Assembly (NCBI RefSeq): GCF_007829875.1
Contig: NZ_VIWV01000001.1
Span: forward strand, 6,832,001 to 6,896,000
Direction: 5' to 3'
Length of the DNA stretch: 64,000 nucleotides
Origin: Streptomyces capillispiralis
GTDB taxonomy: Bacteria > Actinomycetota > Actinomycetes > Streptomycetales > Streptomycetaceae
Both the position numbers and the translations under genes were made by a program. Positions 50,021-57,878 of the stretch are shown piece after piece (the first letter of the stretch is position 1; each line of letters opens with the position of its first letter). Below the pieces are notes generated by a model. That model did no database searches, was not told where the DNA came from, and saw nothing but the letters and a program-made list of their open reading frames with translations.

Positions 50021-51274
50021 CTACGACCGGCCGATCCGCTCGCCGTGCTCCCGCGCGCCGCGCGCCGCCACCGCGTCCAGCCGGGCCGTGACGACCAGGG
50101 TGCCCTCCTCGATCTGGTAGTCGAGCGGCAGCCCCAGGGCGCGCATCGCGGCGACCATGCCGGTGTTGGACGCCTGCGTCACCGCGTACACATGGGCGCA
50201 GCCCGCCTCGGCGGCCATCGCCACCAGCCGGGCGAGCAGCGCGCCGCCGATGCCCCGGCGCTGCCAGGCGTCCTCCACGATCAGCGCCACCTCGGTCTCG
50301 TCGCCGTCCCACAGCAGATGGCCGAGGCCGACGATGCGGCCCGAGGCGGTCTGCGCCGCGAGCGTGCGGCCGAAGCGGGGGCTGAGCAGGTGGTTCAGAT
50401 AGCGGTCCGCGTCGCCGACCGGCCCGTGGTAGCGCATCCGCAGGGTGTGCGGGGAGCACCGCTCGTGCATCGCCCGGGCGGCGGCCAGGTCGCCGGTGTC
50501 CGCCCGGCGCACGGAGATGTCACCGCCCTCGGGCAGCGTGAGCACGTCCCGGCCGCGCGGGATCCGCGGGCCGAGCCGGGCGTCCAGCTCCACCAGCGCA
50601 CGGGCACGGGCGAACTCGGTGGGGGTGAACGGCAGATACGGCCGCTCCACGGTGATCACCCCGCCCTCGGGGGCGCGCAGCCGGATCACGGTGTCCTCCA
50701 GGGAGCCCTCCGCCGGGACGGCCCCGTCGGTTCCGTGGATGTCGGCGGGCTGCGAGCGGATCGTGCACCGGCCCAGCAACTGGCGCAGGGCGAGCGGCAG
50801 TTCGGAGGCGTCCTGGGCGGTGCGGGCGGCCAGCCGCAGGACCCGGGTGGGGGCGTCCACCAGGTCGTGGGCGTCGGCGCGCTCCAGCCAGACGGCCGTA
50901 CCGCCGGCCCGCGACACCGCCGCGGTGAGGTCCGTACCGGCCGGGGCCCGCAGCAGGAACTCGTCGACGGTGTCCGCGCCCAGCGGGTGCGTCTGCAGGG
51001 TGAGGATGTCGACGCGCAGGTTGGCCAGTGCCGTGCACAGCGCGGCCAGCGCGCCCGGTTCGTCCTTCACCGTCGTCCGCATCCGCCACAGCTCGCTCTC
51101 CCCGGCCGCGGCGGAGGGCGGCGGGGCACCGCCGGTATCGTGCGCCGGCGGTGCGCTGCCGTGGCGGCGTGCCCACCATGCGTGGAACCCGGCCGAGCAC
51201 CGGGCGGCGAGCTCGGCGGGGTTCCAACGGCGGTGGGCGGGGCCGCCGTGCCGGATGTCGGTCGCTTCAGACAT
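50021..51274 (-). CDS. GNAT acetyltransferase with ACT-like domain
   Basis: A 417-residue fusion. After a Trp-rich leader, residues about 65-140 look like an ACT domain (WRMRTTVKDEPGALAALCTA, LRVDILTLQTHPLG). Residues about 255-400 are a GNAT domain (ISVRRADTGDLAAARAMHER, then the acetyl-CoA loop VEDAWQRRGIGGALLARLV). The fusion suggests acetylation tuned by an amino acid, as in actinobacterial Pat-type enzymes, though those use cNMP or other domains. Start at 51274; 51286 is an alternative. The target is unknown. Confidence 0.88.
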   Translation of the reverse strand: MSEATDIRHGGPAHRRWNPAELAARCSAGFHAWWARRHGSAPPAHDTGGAPPPSAAAGESELWRMRTTVKDEPGALAALCTALANLRVDILTLQTHPLGADTVDEFLLRAPAGTDLTAAVSRAGGTAVWLERADAHDLVDAPTRVLRLAARTAQDASELPLALRQLLGRCTIRSQPADIHGTDGAVPAEGSLEDTVIRLRAPEGGVITVERPYLPFTPTEFARARALVELDARLGPRIPRGRDVLTLPEGGDISVRRADTGDLAAARAMHERCSPHTLRMRYHGPVGDADRYLNHLLSPRFGRTLAAQTASGRIVGLGHLLWDGDETEVALIVEDAWQRRGIGGALLARLVAMAAEAGCAHVYAVTQASNTGMVAAMRALGLPLDYQIEEGTLVVTARLDAVAARGAREHGERIGRS

Positions 51275-51399
51275 GTCTCGACTCATACAGCCACTGTGAA
51301 GGAAATGTGTTTCGTGATCACGAACGCACTGTGACTGACGGGTAAAGCGAGCTTCCGCCCGTTTTCGCGGGGTTGCCGCGGGACTCGGGCCCTGCCGCG

Positions 51400-52986
51400 T
51401 TACTGGCCGACCAGACCCGGCCGCAGGGTCTTCGTGAACAGGACGGTGCCGTCCTGCTCGCGCATCCGCACCGTCAGTTCGCCGCTGTCGCCGTCGATGT
51501 CGACCTCGCCGAAGAACTGGTAGCCGCCCGCGGGGGAGACGTTCGAGGCGGTCGGCGCCTTCACCCACACCCGTTCCGGGCCGAAGGTGTCGTCGAGCGC
51601 GCTGGCCGGGAAGGCACCCGCGTTGAGCGGACCGGAGACGAACTCCCAGAACGGCTCGAAGTCGCCGAACGCGGCGCGCGAGGGCTGGTAGTGCTGGGCC
51701 GAGGTGTGGTGCACGTCGGCCGTGAGCCACACGGTGCCGGTGATCCGCCGGTGCTTGACGAACCGCAGCAGCTCCGCGATCTGAAGCTCCCGTCCCAGCG
51801 GCGCGCCCGGGTCGCCCTGGGCCACCGCCTCGACGTTCCTGCGGCCCTCCGTGGTGTCCGGCACGACCAGGCCGATCGGCATGTCGGCGGCGATCACCTT
51901 CCACACCGCGCGCGAACGCGCCAGCTCCCGCTTGAGCCACTCCAACTGCTCGCGCCCGAGGATGCCCTGGGGGTCGACGGTCTGGTCACCGGAGGAGTTG
52001 GCGTTGCGGTAGGTCCGCATGTCCAGCACGAACACGTCGAGCAGCGGGCCCTGCCGCAGCACCCGGTACACCCGGCCCTCGCGGTCGCCCGGACGCGGCG
52101 TCGACATCGGGAAGTACTCGCTGAACGCCCGCCGCGCCCGCGCCGCCAGCACGTCGACGCTCTTCTCCGTGTACCGGGTGTCCGTGTCCGCGATCCGCTG
52201 GCCGGGGTACCAGTTGTTGCGCACCTCGTGGTCGTCCCACTGCACGATGGAGGGCACCTGGGCGTTGAACCGGCGCAGGTTCTCGTCGAGCAGGTTGTAG
52301 CGGAAATTCCCCCGGAACTCGGCGAGGGTCTCGGCCACCTTGGACTTCTCCTCGGTGGTGATGTTCCGCCAGACGCTGCCGTCCGGCAGGGCGGCGGTCT
52401 CGGCGATGGGGCCGTCGGCGTAGACGGTGTCACCGCTGAACAGGAAGAAGTCGGGGTCGAGCCGGGCCATCGCGTCGAAGATGCGGTAGCCCCCGAAGTC
52501 GGGGTTGATGCCCCAGCCCTGTCCGGCCAGGTCGCCCGACCACAGGAACCGTACGCCGTCCCGCCGCCGGGCCGGCACCGTGCGGAAGGTGCCGGTGACC
52601 GGCTCGCCGGTGCGGCGCGGGTCGTCGGGGTCGGCGAGCAGCACGCGGTAGTGGATCTGCTCGCCCGGCGGCAGCCCGCGCAGCCGGGTCGTGCCGGTCA
52701 GATCGGTGTCCGTGCCGAGCAGCGGCCCGTGCCACCTGCGGGGATTGCGGAACGACTCGGTCGCCGAGGTCTCGACGATCATCCGCGCCGGCCGGTCGGA
52801 CCGCACCCACACCAGTCCCGAGTCACGGGTCACGTCGCCCGTCTGCACGCCCCACCGCGCCAGCGGACGTCCGGAGCGTGCGAACGCGGGCGCCGCGCCG
52901 AGGGCGGTGGGCAGGGTCAGGGCCGCCGAGGCCGCGAGCGAGCCGCGCAGAACGGCGCGACGGCCCGGGAACGAACGGTGTGACAT
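51400..52986 (-). CDS. phoD: PhoD-like alkaline phosphatase, Tat-exported
   Basis: A 528-residue secreted metallophosphatase. The N-terminus has a twin-arginine signal (FPGRRAVLRGSLAASAAL) ending at AFA. The mature part has FLWSGDLAGQGWG near 150, FFLFSGDTVYADGPI near 180, QWDDHEVRNNWYPGQ near 250 and WLTADVHHTSAQHY near 425, the metal-ligand blocks of PhoD enzymes. It hydrolyses phosphate esters, including teichoic acid and diesters, outside the cell. A matching PHO-box-like direct repeat lies 66 bases before the start, so PhoP control in phosphate limitation is likely. Confidence 0.95.
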   Translation of the reverse strand: MSHRSFPGRRAVLRGSLAASAALTLPTALGAAPAFARSGRPLARWGVQTGDVTRDSGLVWVRSDRPARMIVETSATESFRNPRRWHGPLLGTDTDLTGTTRLRGLPPGEQIHYRVLLADPDDPRRTGEPVTGTFRTVPARRRDGVRFLWSGDLAGQGWGINPDFGGYRIFDAMARLDPDFFLFSGDTVYADGPIAETAALPDGSVWRNITTEEKSKVAETLAEFRGNFRYNLLDENLRRFNAQVPSIVQWDDHEVRNNWYPGQRIADTDTRYTEKSVDVLAARARRAFSEYFPMSTPRPGDREGRVYRVLRQGPLLDVFVLDMRTYRNANSSGDQTVDPQGILGREQLEWLKRELARSRAVWKVIAADMPIGLVVPDTTEGRRNVEAVAQGDPGAPLGRELQIAELLRFVKHRRITGTVWLTADVHHTSAQHYQPSRAAFGDFEPFWEFVSGPLNAGAFPASALDDTFGPERVWVKAPTASNVSPAGGYQFFGEVDIDGDSGELTVRMREQDGTVLFTKTLRPGLVGQ

Positions 52987-53051
52987 GGATGCGCCTCCAG
53001 GGACGGGATCCGGCCAGTGTGTGCAGCCACACCTACGCGGGTGGCGCGGCT

Positions 53052-53073
53052 CGCACGCAAACCCGAGGTGAAC
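53052..53073 (-). promoter_or_regulatory. Predicted PHO box before phoD
   Basis: Minus strand: GTTCACCTCGG (53073-53063) followed directly by GTTTGCGTGCG (53062-53052). Two adjacent 11-base direct-repeat units, the first with the full GTTCACC core known for Streptomyces PhoP binding (established for the regulon, not shown here). Confidence 0.65.
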
Positions 53074-53222
53074 AACTGATCGGACGGGACGACGCCCGAC
53101 GACGGGCTTGCGCGCGGTCGGCGGTCGCGGTCACGCCCGGCTCCGGCTCCGGCTCCTGCCCGGTGGCGGTTCCGGTCCTGCTCGGAGGGGACCGGGCCCT
53201 CACCCCGTCGAGGCCCCGCCCG

Positions 53223-54653
53223 TCACCCGGCGGCGGCCTCCGCCATCAGGCGGACGCCCTCGTGGATGCGCGCGGGCGGCACGTGCGCGTAGCCCAGCAC
53301 GAGGCGCACCCGCTCGTCCGGCTCCGCGTGGTGCGCGCAGTCCGTGAGCGGACGCACCGCCACACCGGCCCGCGCGACCCGCGCGAGGAACCGCTCCTGT
53401 GACCCGCAGCGTTCCGGCAGCGAGGCGATGACATGCAGCCCCGCCGCGATCCCGGACACCTCCGCGCCCGGGAAGTGCGCGGCCAGAGCGGCGACCAGCG
53501 CGTCGCGCCGCTCGCGGTAGGCGCGCCGGCAGCGGCGCAGCTGACGGTCGTAGTCGCCGCGCTCCACGAGACGGGCGAACAGCGCCTGGTCCAGCGCGGG
53601 GTGACCGAGGTCCATGGTGCGCTTGCGCTCCACCACCTCGTCCGTCCACGCCTGCGGCACCAGCAGCCAGCCGAGCCGCAGCCCCGGGGCGAGGGACTTG
53701 CTGACCGAGCCGGTGTAGGCCACGCGCTCGGGGTCGAGTCCCTGCAGCGCGCCGACGGGGGCGCGGTCGTACCGGAAGTCCCCGTCGTAGTCGTCCTCGA
53801 GGACGAGGCCGTCCACGGAGCGCGCCCAGTCCAGCAGGTCGGCCCGGCGCCGCGCGGAGTACGCGATCCCGGTGGGGAACTGGTGGGCCGGCGTCACGAC
53901 GACCGCCCGCGCCCCCGACGCCCGCAGCGGCTCCAGGGTGAGCCCCTCGCCGTCCACCGGCACGGGTACGGCGGTGACCCCGGCGGAGGCGTAGAGGCCG
54001 GCGTGCTGCGGGCTGCCCGGGTCCTCCACGCCGACGGACCGCAGGCCGCGCGCGCGGAGCGCGAACCCCAGCAGGGTCATCGCCTGCGTCACCCCCGAGA
54101 CGACCACGATCCGCTCGGGATCGGCCACCACGCCCCGCCGTCGCGCGAGCAGCCCGGCCAGGGCCGTGCGCAGCCGGGGGAGCCCGCGCGGGTCGGGGTA
54201 GCCCAGCTCCCGGTGCGGAAGGTCCGCGAGCACGGCGCGGTGCGCCGCGGCCCACGCCGCGCGCGGGAAGAGCGACGGATCGGGCGTGCCGGGGACGAAG
54301 TCGGCGCGGGCGCCGGGCGTACGCGGGGCGAGGTCGTGGGCGCGCGGGCGGGCGGCCCGTACCGCCTCTCCCACCCAGGTGCCGGCACCCCGGCCGGACC
54401 GCAGATAGCCCTCCGCCGTCAGCTGCTCGTACGCCTCGGTGACCAGCCCCCGCGACACACCGAGGTCGGCGGCCAGGTCGCGGCTCGACGGCAGCCGGGT
54501 CCCCGGTGCCAGCCGCCCCGAGCGCACCGCCTCGCGCAGCGCCGTCCGCAGCGAACGGCCGCGCGCGCGGGCGGGGGCGGAGGCGGCGGGCAGCAGCAAC
54601 TCCCAGGCGGAGGAGGGGGTGTGCCCTTCGGAGCCGGTCCGCGGTGACGTCAT
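53223..54653 (-). CDS. pdxR: MocR/PdxR-type GntR-aminotransferase regulator
   Basis: A 476-residue regulator. The GntR winged helix is at about 35-105 (LREAVRSGRLAPGTRLPSSR, LAADLGVSRGLVTEAYEQLT). Then comes an aminotransferase-like fold with PLP lysine in YTGSVSKSLAPGLRLGWL near residue 315 and DDYDGDFRYDR near 285. Members sense PLP and control vitamin B6 synthesis or other amine pathways. The name pdxR is by family, since no pdxST genes are seen here. ATG 54653 is supported by the conserved coding pattern directly after it. Confidence 0.9.
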   Translation of the reverse strand: MTSPRTGSEGHTPSSAWELLLPAASAPARARGRSLRTALREAVRSGRLAPGTRLPSSRDLAADLGVSRGLVTEAYEQLTAEGYLRSGRGAGTWVGEAVRAARPRAHDLAPRTPGARADFVPGTPDPSLFPRAAWAAAHRAVLADLPHRELGYPDPRGLPRLRTALAGLLARRRGVVADPERIVVVSGVTQAMTLLGFALRARGLRSVGVEDPGSPQHAGLYASAGVTAVPVPVDGEGLTLEPLRASGARAVVVTPAHQFPTGIAYSARRRADLLDWARSVDGLVLEDDYDGDFRYDRAPVGALQGLDPERVAYTGSVSKSLAPGLRLGWLLVPQAWTDEVVERKRTMDLGHPALDQALFARLVERGDYDRQLRRCRRAYRERRDALVAALAAHFPGAEVSGIAAGLHVIASLPERCGSQERFLARVARAGVAVRPLTDCAHHAEPDERVRLVLGYAHVPPARIHEGVRLMAEAAAG

Positions 54654-54695
54654 GACGGGATCACCCTAGGCGCTGCCGGCCCGCTCCCGCACCGC

Positions 54696-55526
54696 TCAGC
54701 GGCTGCCGTCCAGGATGACGCGGGCGACCAGCGCCGGGTCGTCGTTCATGGGGACGTGGCCGCAGCCGGGCAGCCGCACCAGCCGGGCCCCCGGGATCGT
54801 CCGCTTGGCACGGACGCCCTGCCGGGGGACGAGCAGCCGGTCCCGGGCACCCCAGGCGACGGTCACGGGGATGTCGGGCACGTCGTCCGTGAACTGTACG
54901 GTGGCGCCCGCCCGGAGGGTCTCGGTGAAGCCCGTGGCGCCGGCGAGCGCCAGCGTCTCGGCGACCACGGCCTCGGGGGAACGGCGCCCGGGGCGGGCGT
55001 AGATGGTGCTGGTCAGCACCGCCCGGCCGGCCGCGGACCGGGAGAGCCGCTGGACCAGCGACAGCGGCATCCGCTCCGCGATCCGCCGCATGCCCGTCAG
55101 CACGGTGAAGGCGTACCGCCGTTCGGCCAGGGTCCAGAAGCCCGCCGGGGACAGCGCGGTGACGGACCGTACGAGCCGCTCGCGGCCGAGTTCCAGGGCC
55201 AGCAGACCGCCGAGCGAATTGCCCGCGACATGCGGCCGGTCCAGCTCCAGCGCCTCGCACAGGGCGCCGAGCGCGGCGTTCATGGTGGGCAGGTCGTGGG
55301 CGAGGCCGGCCGGCAGCGACGGGGAGGCGCCGAAGCCGGGCAGGTCCACGGCGATCACCTCGCGCTCGGTCGCCAGGATGTCCACCACCGGGTCCCAGGC
55401 CTGGCGGTGGTGGCCGATGCCGTGCAGCAGGAGCAGCGGTTCACCGCGGCCCACGCGCGCGTACGACAGGGTCACGGTCTGCGGGCCGAGGGGAGAGGTG
55501 ACCTCGAAGGAGACGGTCGCGGACAT
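54696..55526 (-). CDS. Alpha/beta hydrolase
   Basis: A 276-residue alpha/beta hydrolase. The oxyanion region is LLLLHGIGHHRQAWDPV near residue 35, the nucleophile elbow VAGNSLGGLLALEL with Ser near 103, the acid Asp in AWGARDRLLVPRQ near 225, and His in LPGCGHVPMNDDP near 252. It is close in pattern to C-C hydrolases and esterases of the BphD/YbfF type; the substrate is unknown. AGGAGCACCC precedes ATG 55526. Divergent from the SigJ-type gene with a palindrome between. Confidence 0.9.
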   Translation of the reverse strand: MSATVSFEVTSPLGPQTVTLSYARVGRGEPLLLLHGIGHHRQAWDPVVDILATEREVIAVDLPGFGASPSLPAGLAHDLPTMNAALGALCEALELDRPHVAGNSLGGLLALELGRERLVRSVTALSPAGFWTLAERRYAFTVLTGMRRIAERMPLSLVQRLSRSAAGRAVLTSTIYARPGRRSPEAVVAETLALAGATGFTETLRAGATVQFTDDVPDIPVTVAWGARDRLLVPRQGVRAKRTIPGARLVRLPGCGHVPMNDDPALVARVILDGSR

Positions 55527-55594
55527 GGGTGCTCCTCGTCTGGGACTCGCGGAAACGGACGCCGCCTGACGTCGTAGACAGCTTGTCAGCAATT

Positions 55595-55610
55595 GCTACC
55601 GACGGGTAGC
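55595..55610. promoter_or_regulatory. Inverted repeat between hydrolase and sigma factor genes
   Basis: GCTACC, GACG, GGTAGC. A second short one (GACA, GCT, TGTC) is at 55577-55587, and GCAATTGC lies between them. Possible operator or sigma-factor target region. Confidence 0.4.
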
Positions 55611-55708
55611 CCCCGGTGCCGTCCCGATCTCCGCGCGGTGACCGGACAGCTTCCGGCGCGCGCTGGTGCCGCCTGGACACGACCGTGCGGGTCGGCTGGG
55701 ATGGTGCC

Positions 55709-56596
55709 GTGACCACCGACACCGCGACCGATGTCTTCGAAGAGCACCGCCCCGTCCTCCTGGGAGTCGCCTACCGCATGCTCGGCCGGGTGGCCGACGC
55801 GGAGGACGTGGTCCAGGACGCGTGGCTGCGCTGGTCGGGCGGCGACCGGTCCGGGGTGCGCGAGCCGCGCGGCTACCTGGTGCGCGTCACCACCCGCCTC
55901 GCCATCGACCGGCTGCACCAGATCAGGACGCGCGGCGAGACCTACGTCGGCCCCTGGCTGCCCGAGCCGTACGTCACCGACTTCGGCGACAGCGCCCCGG
56001 ACACCGCCGAGCGGGCCGTGCTCGCCGACTCCGTCTCCCTCGCCGTCCTCGTCGTCCTGGAGTCCCTGTCGCCGCTGGAACGCGCCGTCTTCGTGCTGCG
56101 GGAGGCGTTCGGATTCCCGTACGCCGACATCGCGGCCGTGCTCGACCGCGGCGAACCGGCCGTACGCCAACTCGCCGGACGCGCCCGCAGGCACGTCGCG
56201 GAACGGCGCCCGCGCTACGAGGTCGACCCCGCCCAGCGCCGCGACCTCACCGAGCGCTTCCTGGCCGCCGCCACCGGCGGCGATCTGGCGGGGCTGATGC
56301 GACTGCTCGCGCCGGACGTGCGGCTGGTCGGCGACAGCGGCGGCAAGTCGCGGGCCCCGCTGCGCGTCCTGGAGAGCGCCGACCACGTGGGGCGCTTCCT
56401 CGTCGGGGTCGCCGGCAAGGGGGTGCCGGACCTCACCTTCCGGCTGCTGGAGCTCAACGCCGGTCCCGCGGTGCTCGTCCTGTCCGGCGGCAAGCCCGAC
56501 TCGGTCGTCCAGCTCGACGTCGCCGACGGGCGCGTCCAGGCGGTGTACGTCATCCGCAACCCCGACAAGCTCCGCTCGCTGCCCACGGCCCCGTAG
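55709..56596 (+). CDS. sigJ: SigJ-like (ECF41 type) sigma factor
   Basis: A 295-residue ECF sigma factor with a fused C-terminal SnoaL-like domain. Sigma region 2 is at 5-75 (FEEHRPVLLGVAYRMLGRV, AEDVVQDAWLRW). Region 4 is at 115-170 (LESLSPLERAVFVLREAFGF, YADIAAVLDRGEPAVRQLAGRA in parts), and the NTF2-like domain at 185-290 carries the DLxG (GDLAGLM) segment. In ECF41 proteins the C-terminal domain replaces an anti-sigma factor. GTG 55709 start; neighbour genes of the usual ECF41 target type (carboxymuconolactone decarboxylase-like) are not seen. Confidence 0.92.
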   Translation: MTTDTATDVFEEHRPVLLGVAYRMLGRVADAEDVVQDAWLRWSGGDRSGVREPRGYLVRVTTRLAIDRLHQIRTRGETYVGPWLPEPYVTDFGDSAPDTAERAVLADSVSLAVLVVLESLSPLERAVFVLREAFGFPYADIAAVLDRGEPAVRQLAGRARRHVAERRPRYEVDPAQRRDLTERFLAAATGGDLAGLMRLLAPDVRLVGDSGGKSRAPLRVLESADHVGRFLVGVAGKGVPDLTFRLLELNAGPAVLVLSGGKPDSVVQLDVADGRVQAVYVIRNPDKLRSLPTAP

Positions 56597-56615
56597 AGCG
56601 GCACGCACGCGACAT

Positions 56616-56644
56616 CGAGGCCCCCGTACGGCACGGGGGCCTCG
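56616..56644 (+). terminator. Terminator of the sigma factor gene
   Basis: CGAGGCCCCCGT pairs perfectly with ACGGGGGCCTCG around five bases, 20 bases after the stop. Confidence 0.85.
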
Positions 56645-56658
56645 TCTCGTCGTGCGGA

Positions 56659-56693
56659 TTGGTATTGACCAAGGGTGGGGGCCGCCTTATGGT
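56659..56693 (+). promoter_or_regulatory. Promoter with overlapping GntR (dre-like) site
   Basis: -35 TTGACC (56665-56670), 17 bases, -10 TATGGT (56688-56693). TTGGT, ATTG, ACCAA (56659-56672) overlaps the -35. The TGGT-N4-ACCA core has the same geometry as the DasR-family operator TGGTCTAGACCA, so self-regulation by the GntR protein downstream is likely. Confidence 0.6.
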
Positions 56694-56768
56694 CGCAGAG
56701 AAGTGAAACAACCTTTAATAAACAAGGGCGCTAAAACGCCGCCGGACACGGCGATCGCGGAGGACAGG

Positions 56769-57530
56769 GTGGGGACCACGCAGCTGGAAACGGTGCCGGA
56801 ACCGAAGTACTGGCATCTCAGGACCGTGCTCAGCGAGGCGCTGGACTCGGAGTTCTCGGTGGGCGAGATCCTGCCCAACGAGCGGGACCTCGCGGCCCGC
56901 TTCGGCGTCGCCCGCGCCACGCTCCGGCAGGCCCTGGAACAGCTCGAACTGGAAGGCAGGCTGCAGCGCCGCCGCGGAGTGGGCACGACCGTCGCCCCGC
57001 CGCGCATGGGGGTGTCCGTCGGCACGGCGCAGCACGTGTGGCCGGGCGGTCCGCACGACGCCTGGCAGACCCTCGACTGCGCGCTCGAGGTGCCGCCCGC
57101 CGCCGTCGCCGAGACCCTGGTGACCGGACGCGACGAGCCCGTGCACATCGTGCGCCGCTCCCGGGTCTCCCACGGTCAGCCCGTCGCCGCCGAACTGCTG
57201 TACATCCCGGCGGACTCGGTGCGCGACCTGTCCGGCATCGACGCGCCGTCCGGCGCCGCCCGCGCGCGTGCGGTGCTGCGCGAACTGCAGCGGCTGGAAC
57301 TGGAGCGGCAGGAGAACACGGTGGAGCTCGGCTCCGCCCGCGCGGACGACGCCAGGGAGCTGGACCGCCTGCCGGGCGCCCCCGTCCTCGTCGTCACCAC
57401 CCGCTTCATCGCCCGCGGGCGCACCGCCGCGCTCTCCGTGGCCACCTACCGCGCGGACACCTGCCGGCTGACGTTCGGCGACTCCGGCGGCGTGGAGATC
57501 CACCACGGCCCCGAGCGCCACGCCTCCTGA
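56769..57530 (+). CDS. GntR/HutC-type regulator with UTRA domain
   Basis: A 253-residue regulator. The winged helix is at about 15-85 (YWHLRTVLSEALDSEFSVGE, NERDLAARFGVARATLRQAL) and the UTRA ligand domain at about 105-250 (VHIVRRSRVSHGQPVAAELL). GTG 56769 follows GGAGGACAGG. An alternative start, GTG 56703, lies nine bases after the -10 and adds MKQPLINKGAKTPP, an AT-rich segment containing a TTA codon (56715-56717). If used, expression would depend on bldA. DasR-like proteins sense amino-sugar phosphates; the ligand is not known here. Confidence 0.9.
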   Translation: MGTTQLETVPEPKYWHLRTVLSEALDSEFSVGEILPNERDLAARFGVARATLRQALEQLELEGRLQRRRGVGTTVAPPRMGVSVGTAQHVWPGGPHDAWQTLDCALEVPPAAVAETLVTGRDEPVHIVRRSRVSHGQPVAAELLYIPADSVRDLSGIDAPSGAARARAVLRELQRLELERQENTVELGSARADDARELDRLPGAPVLVVTTRFIARGRTAALSVATYRADTCRLTFGDSGGVEIHHGPERHAS

Positions 57531-57878
57531 ACACGGCCGACCGGGCTCCCGCGTAGGGCCGGCCACGCTCCGGGCGCGGCCGGCCGTCGCGCGTCCGGGG
57601 ACGGCCGGCCACGCACCTGAGCACGGTCGGCGGCCACGCTCCCGAGGGCGCCCGGCGGTCACGCTCCCCGAGCGCGGCCGCCCGGCCCGCTCCCGAGGCC
57701 GGCCGGGAGGCGCGCCCCGGCGGCACACCCAACGGCGCCCCGGCGGCACACCCAACGGCGCCCCGGCGGCACACCCAACGGCGCCCCGGCGGCACACCCA
57801 ACGGCGCCCCGGCGGCACACCCAACGGCGCCCCGGCGGCACACCCAACGGCGCCCCGGCGGCACACCCAACGGCACAC
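57531..57878. other. Repeat-filled gap between GntR and ROK genes
   Basis: 348 bases with no gene. The first half holds loosely repeated CGGCCACGCTCC elements; the second half is the 23-bp tandem array. The two flanking genes are convergent. Confidence 0.6.
57721..57858 (+). repeat. Six perfect 23-bp tandem repeats
   Basis: The unit begins CGGCACACCCAACGG and ends CGCCCCGG. Six identical copies without spacers, then a truncated seventh (57859-57873) reaching the ROK stop codon region. The 23-base period shifts frame each time, so it is not coding. Confidence 0.95.

Noticed and set aside
50021..51940. Extension of the GNAT gene to 639 codons
   Set aside because: The extra part overlaps the phoD coding region in another frame and crosses a gap with the ribosome and promoter area. 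Start placed at 51274.
57721..57873. CRISPR array
   Set aside because: Repeats are directly adjacent, with no unique spacers and no cas genes nearby.
57406..57878. Apparent proteins with repeated RRWVCRRGAVGCAAG pieces on the minus strand
   Set aside because: They are frame-shifted readings of the 23-bp tandem repeat and appear in several frames alike.
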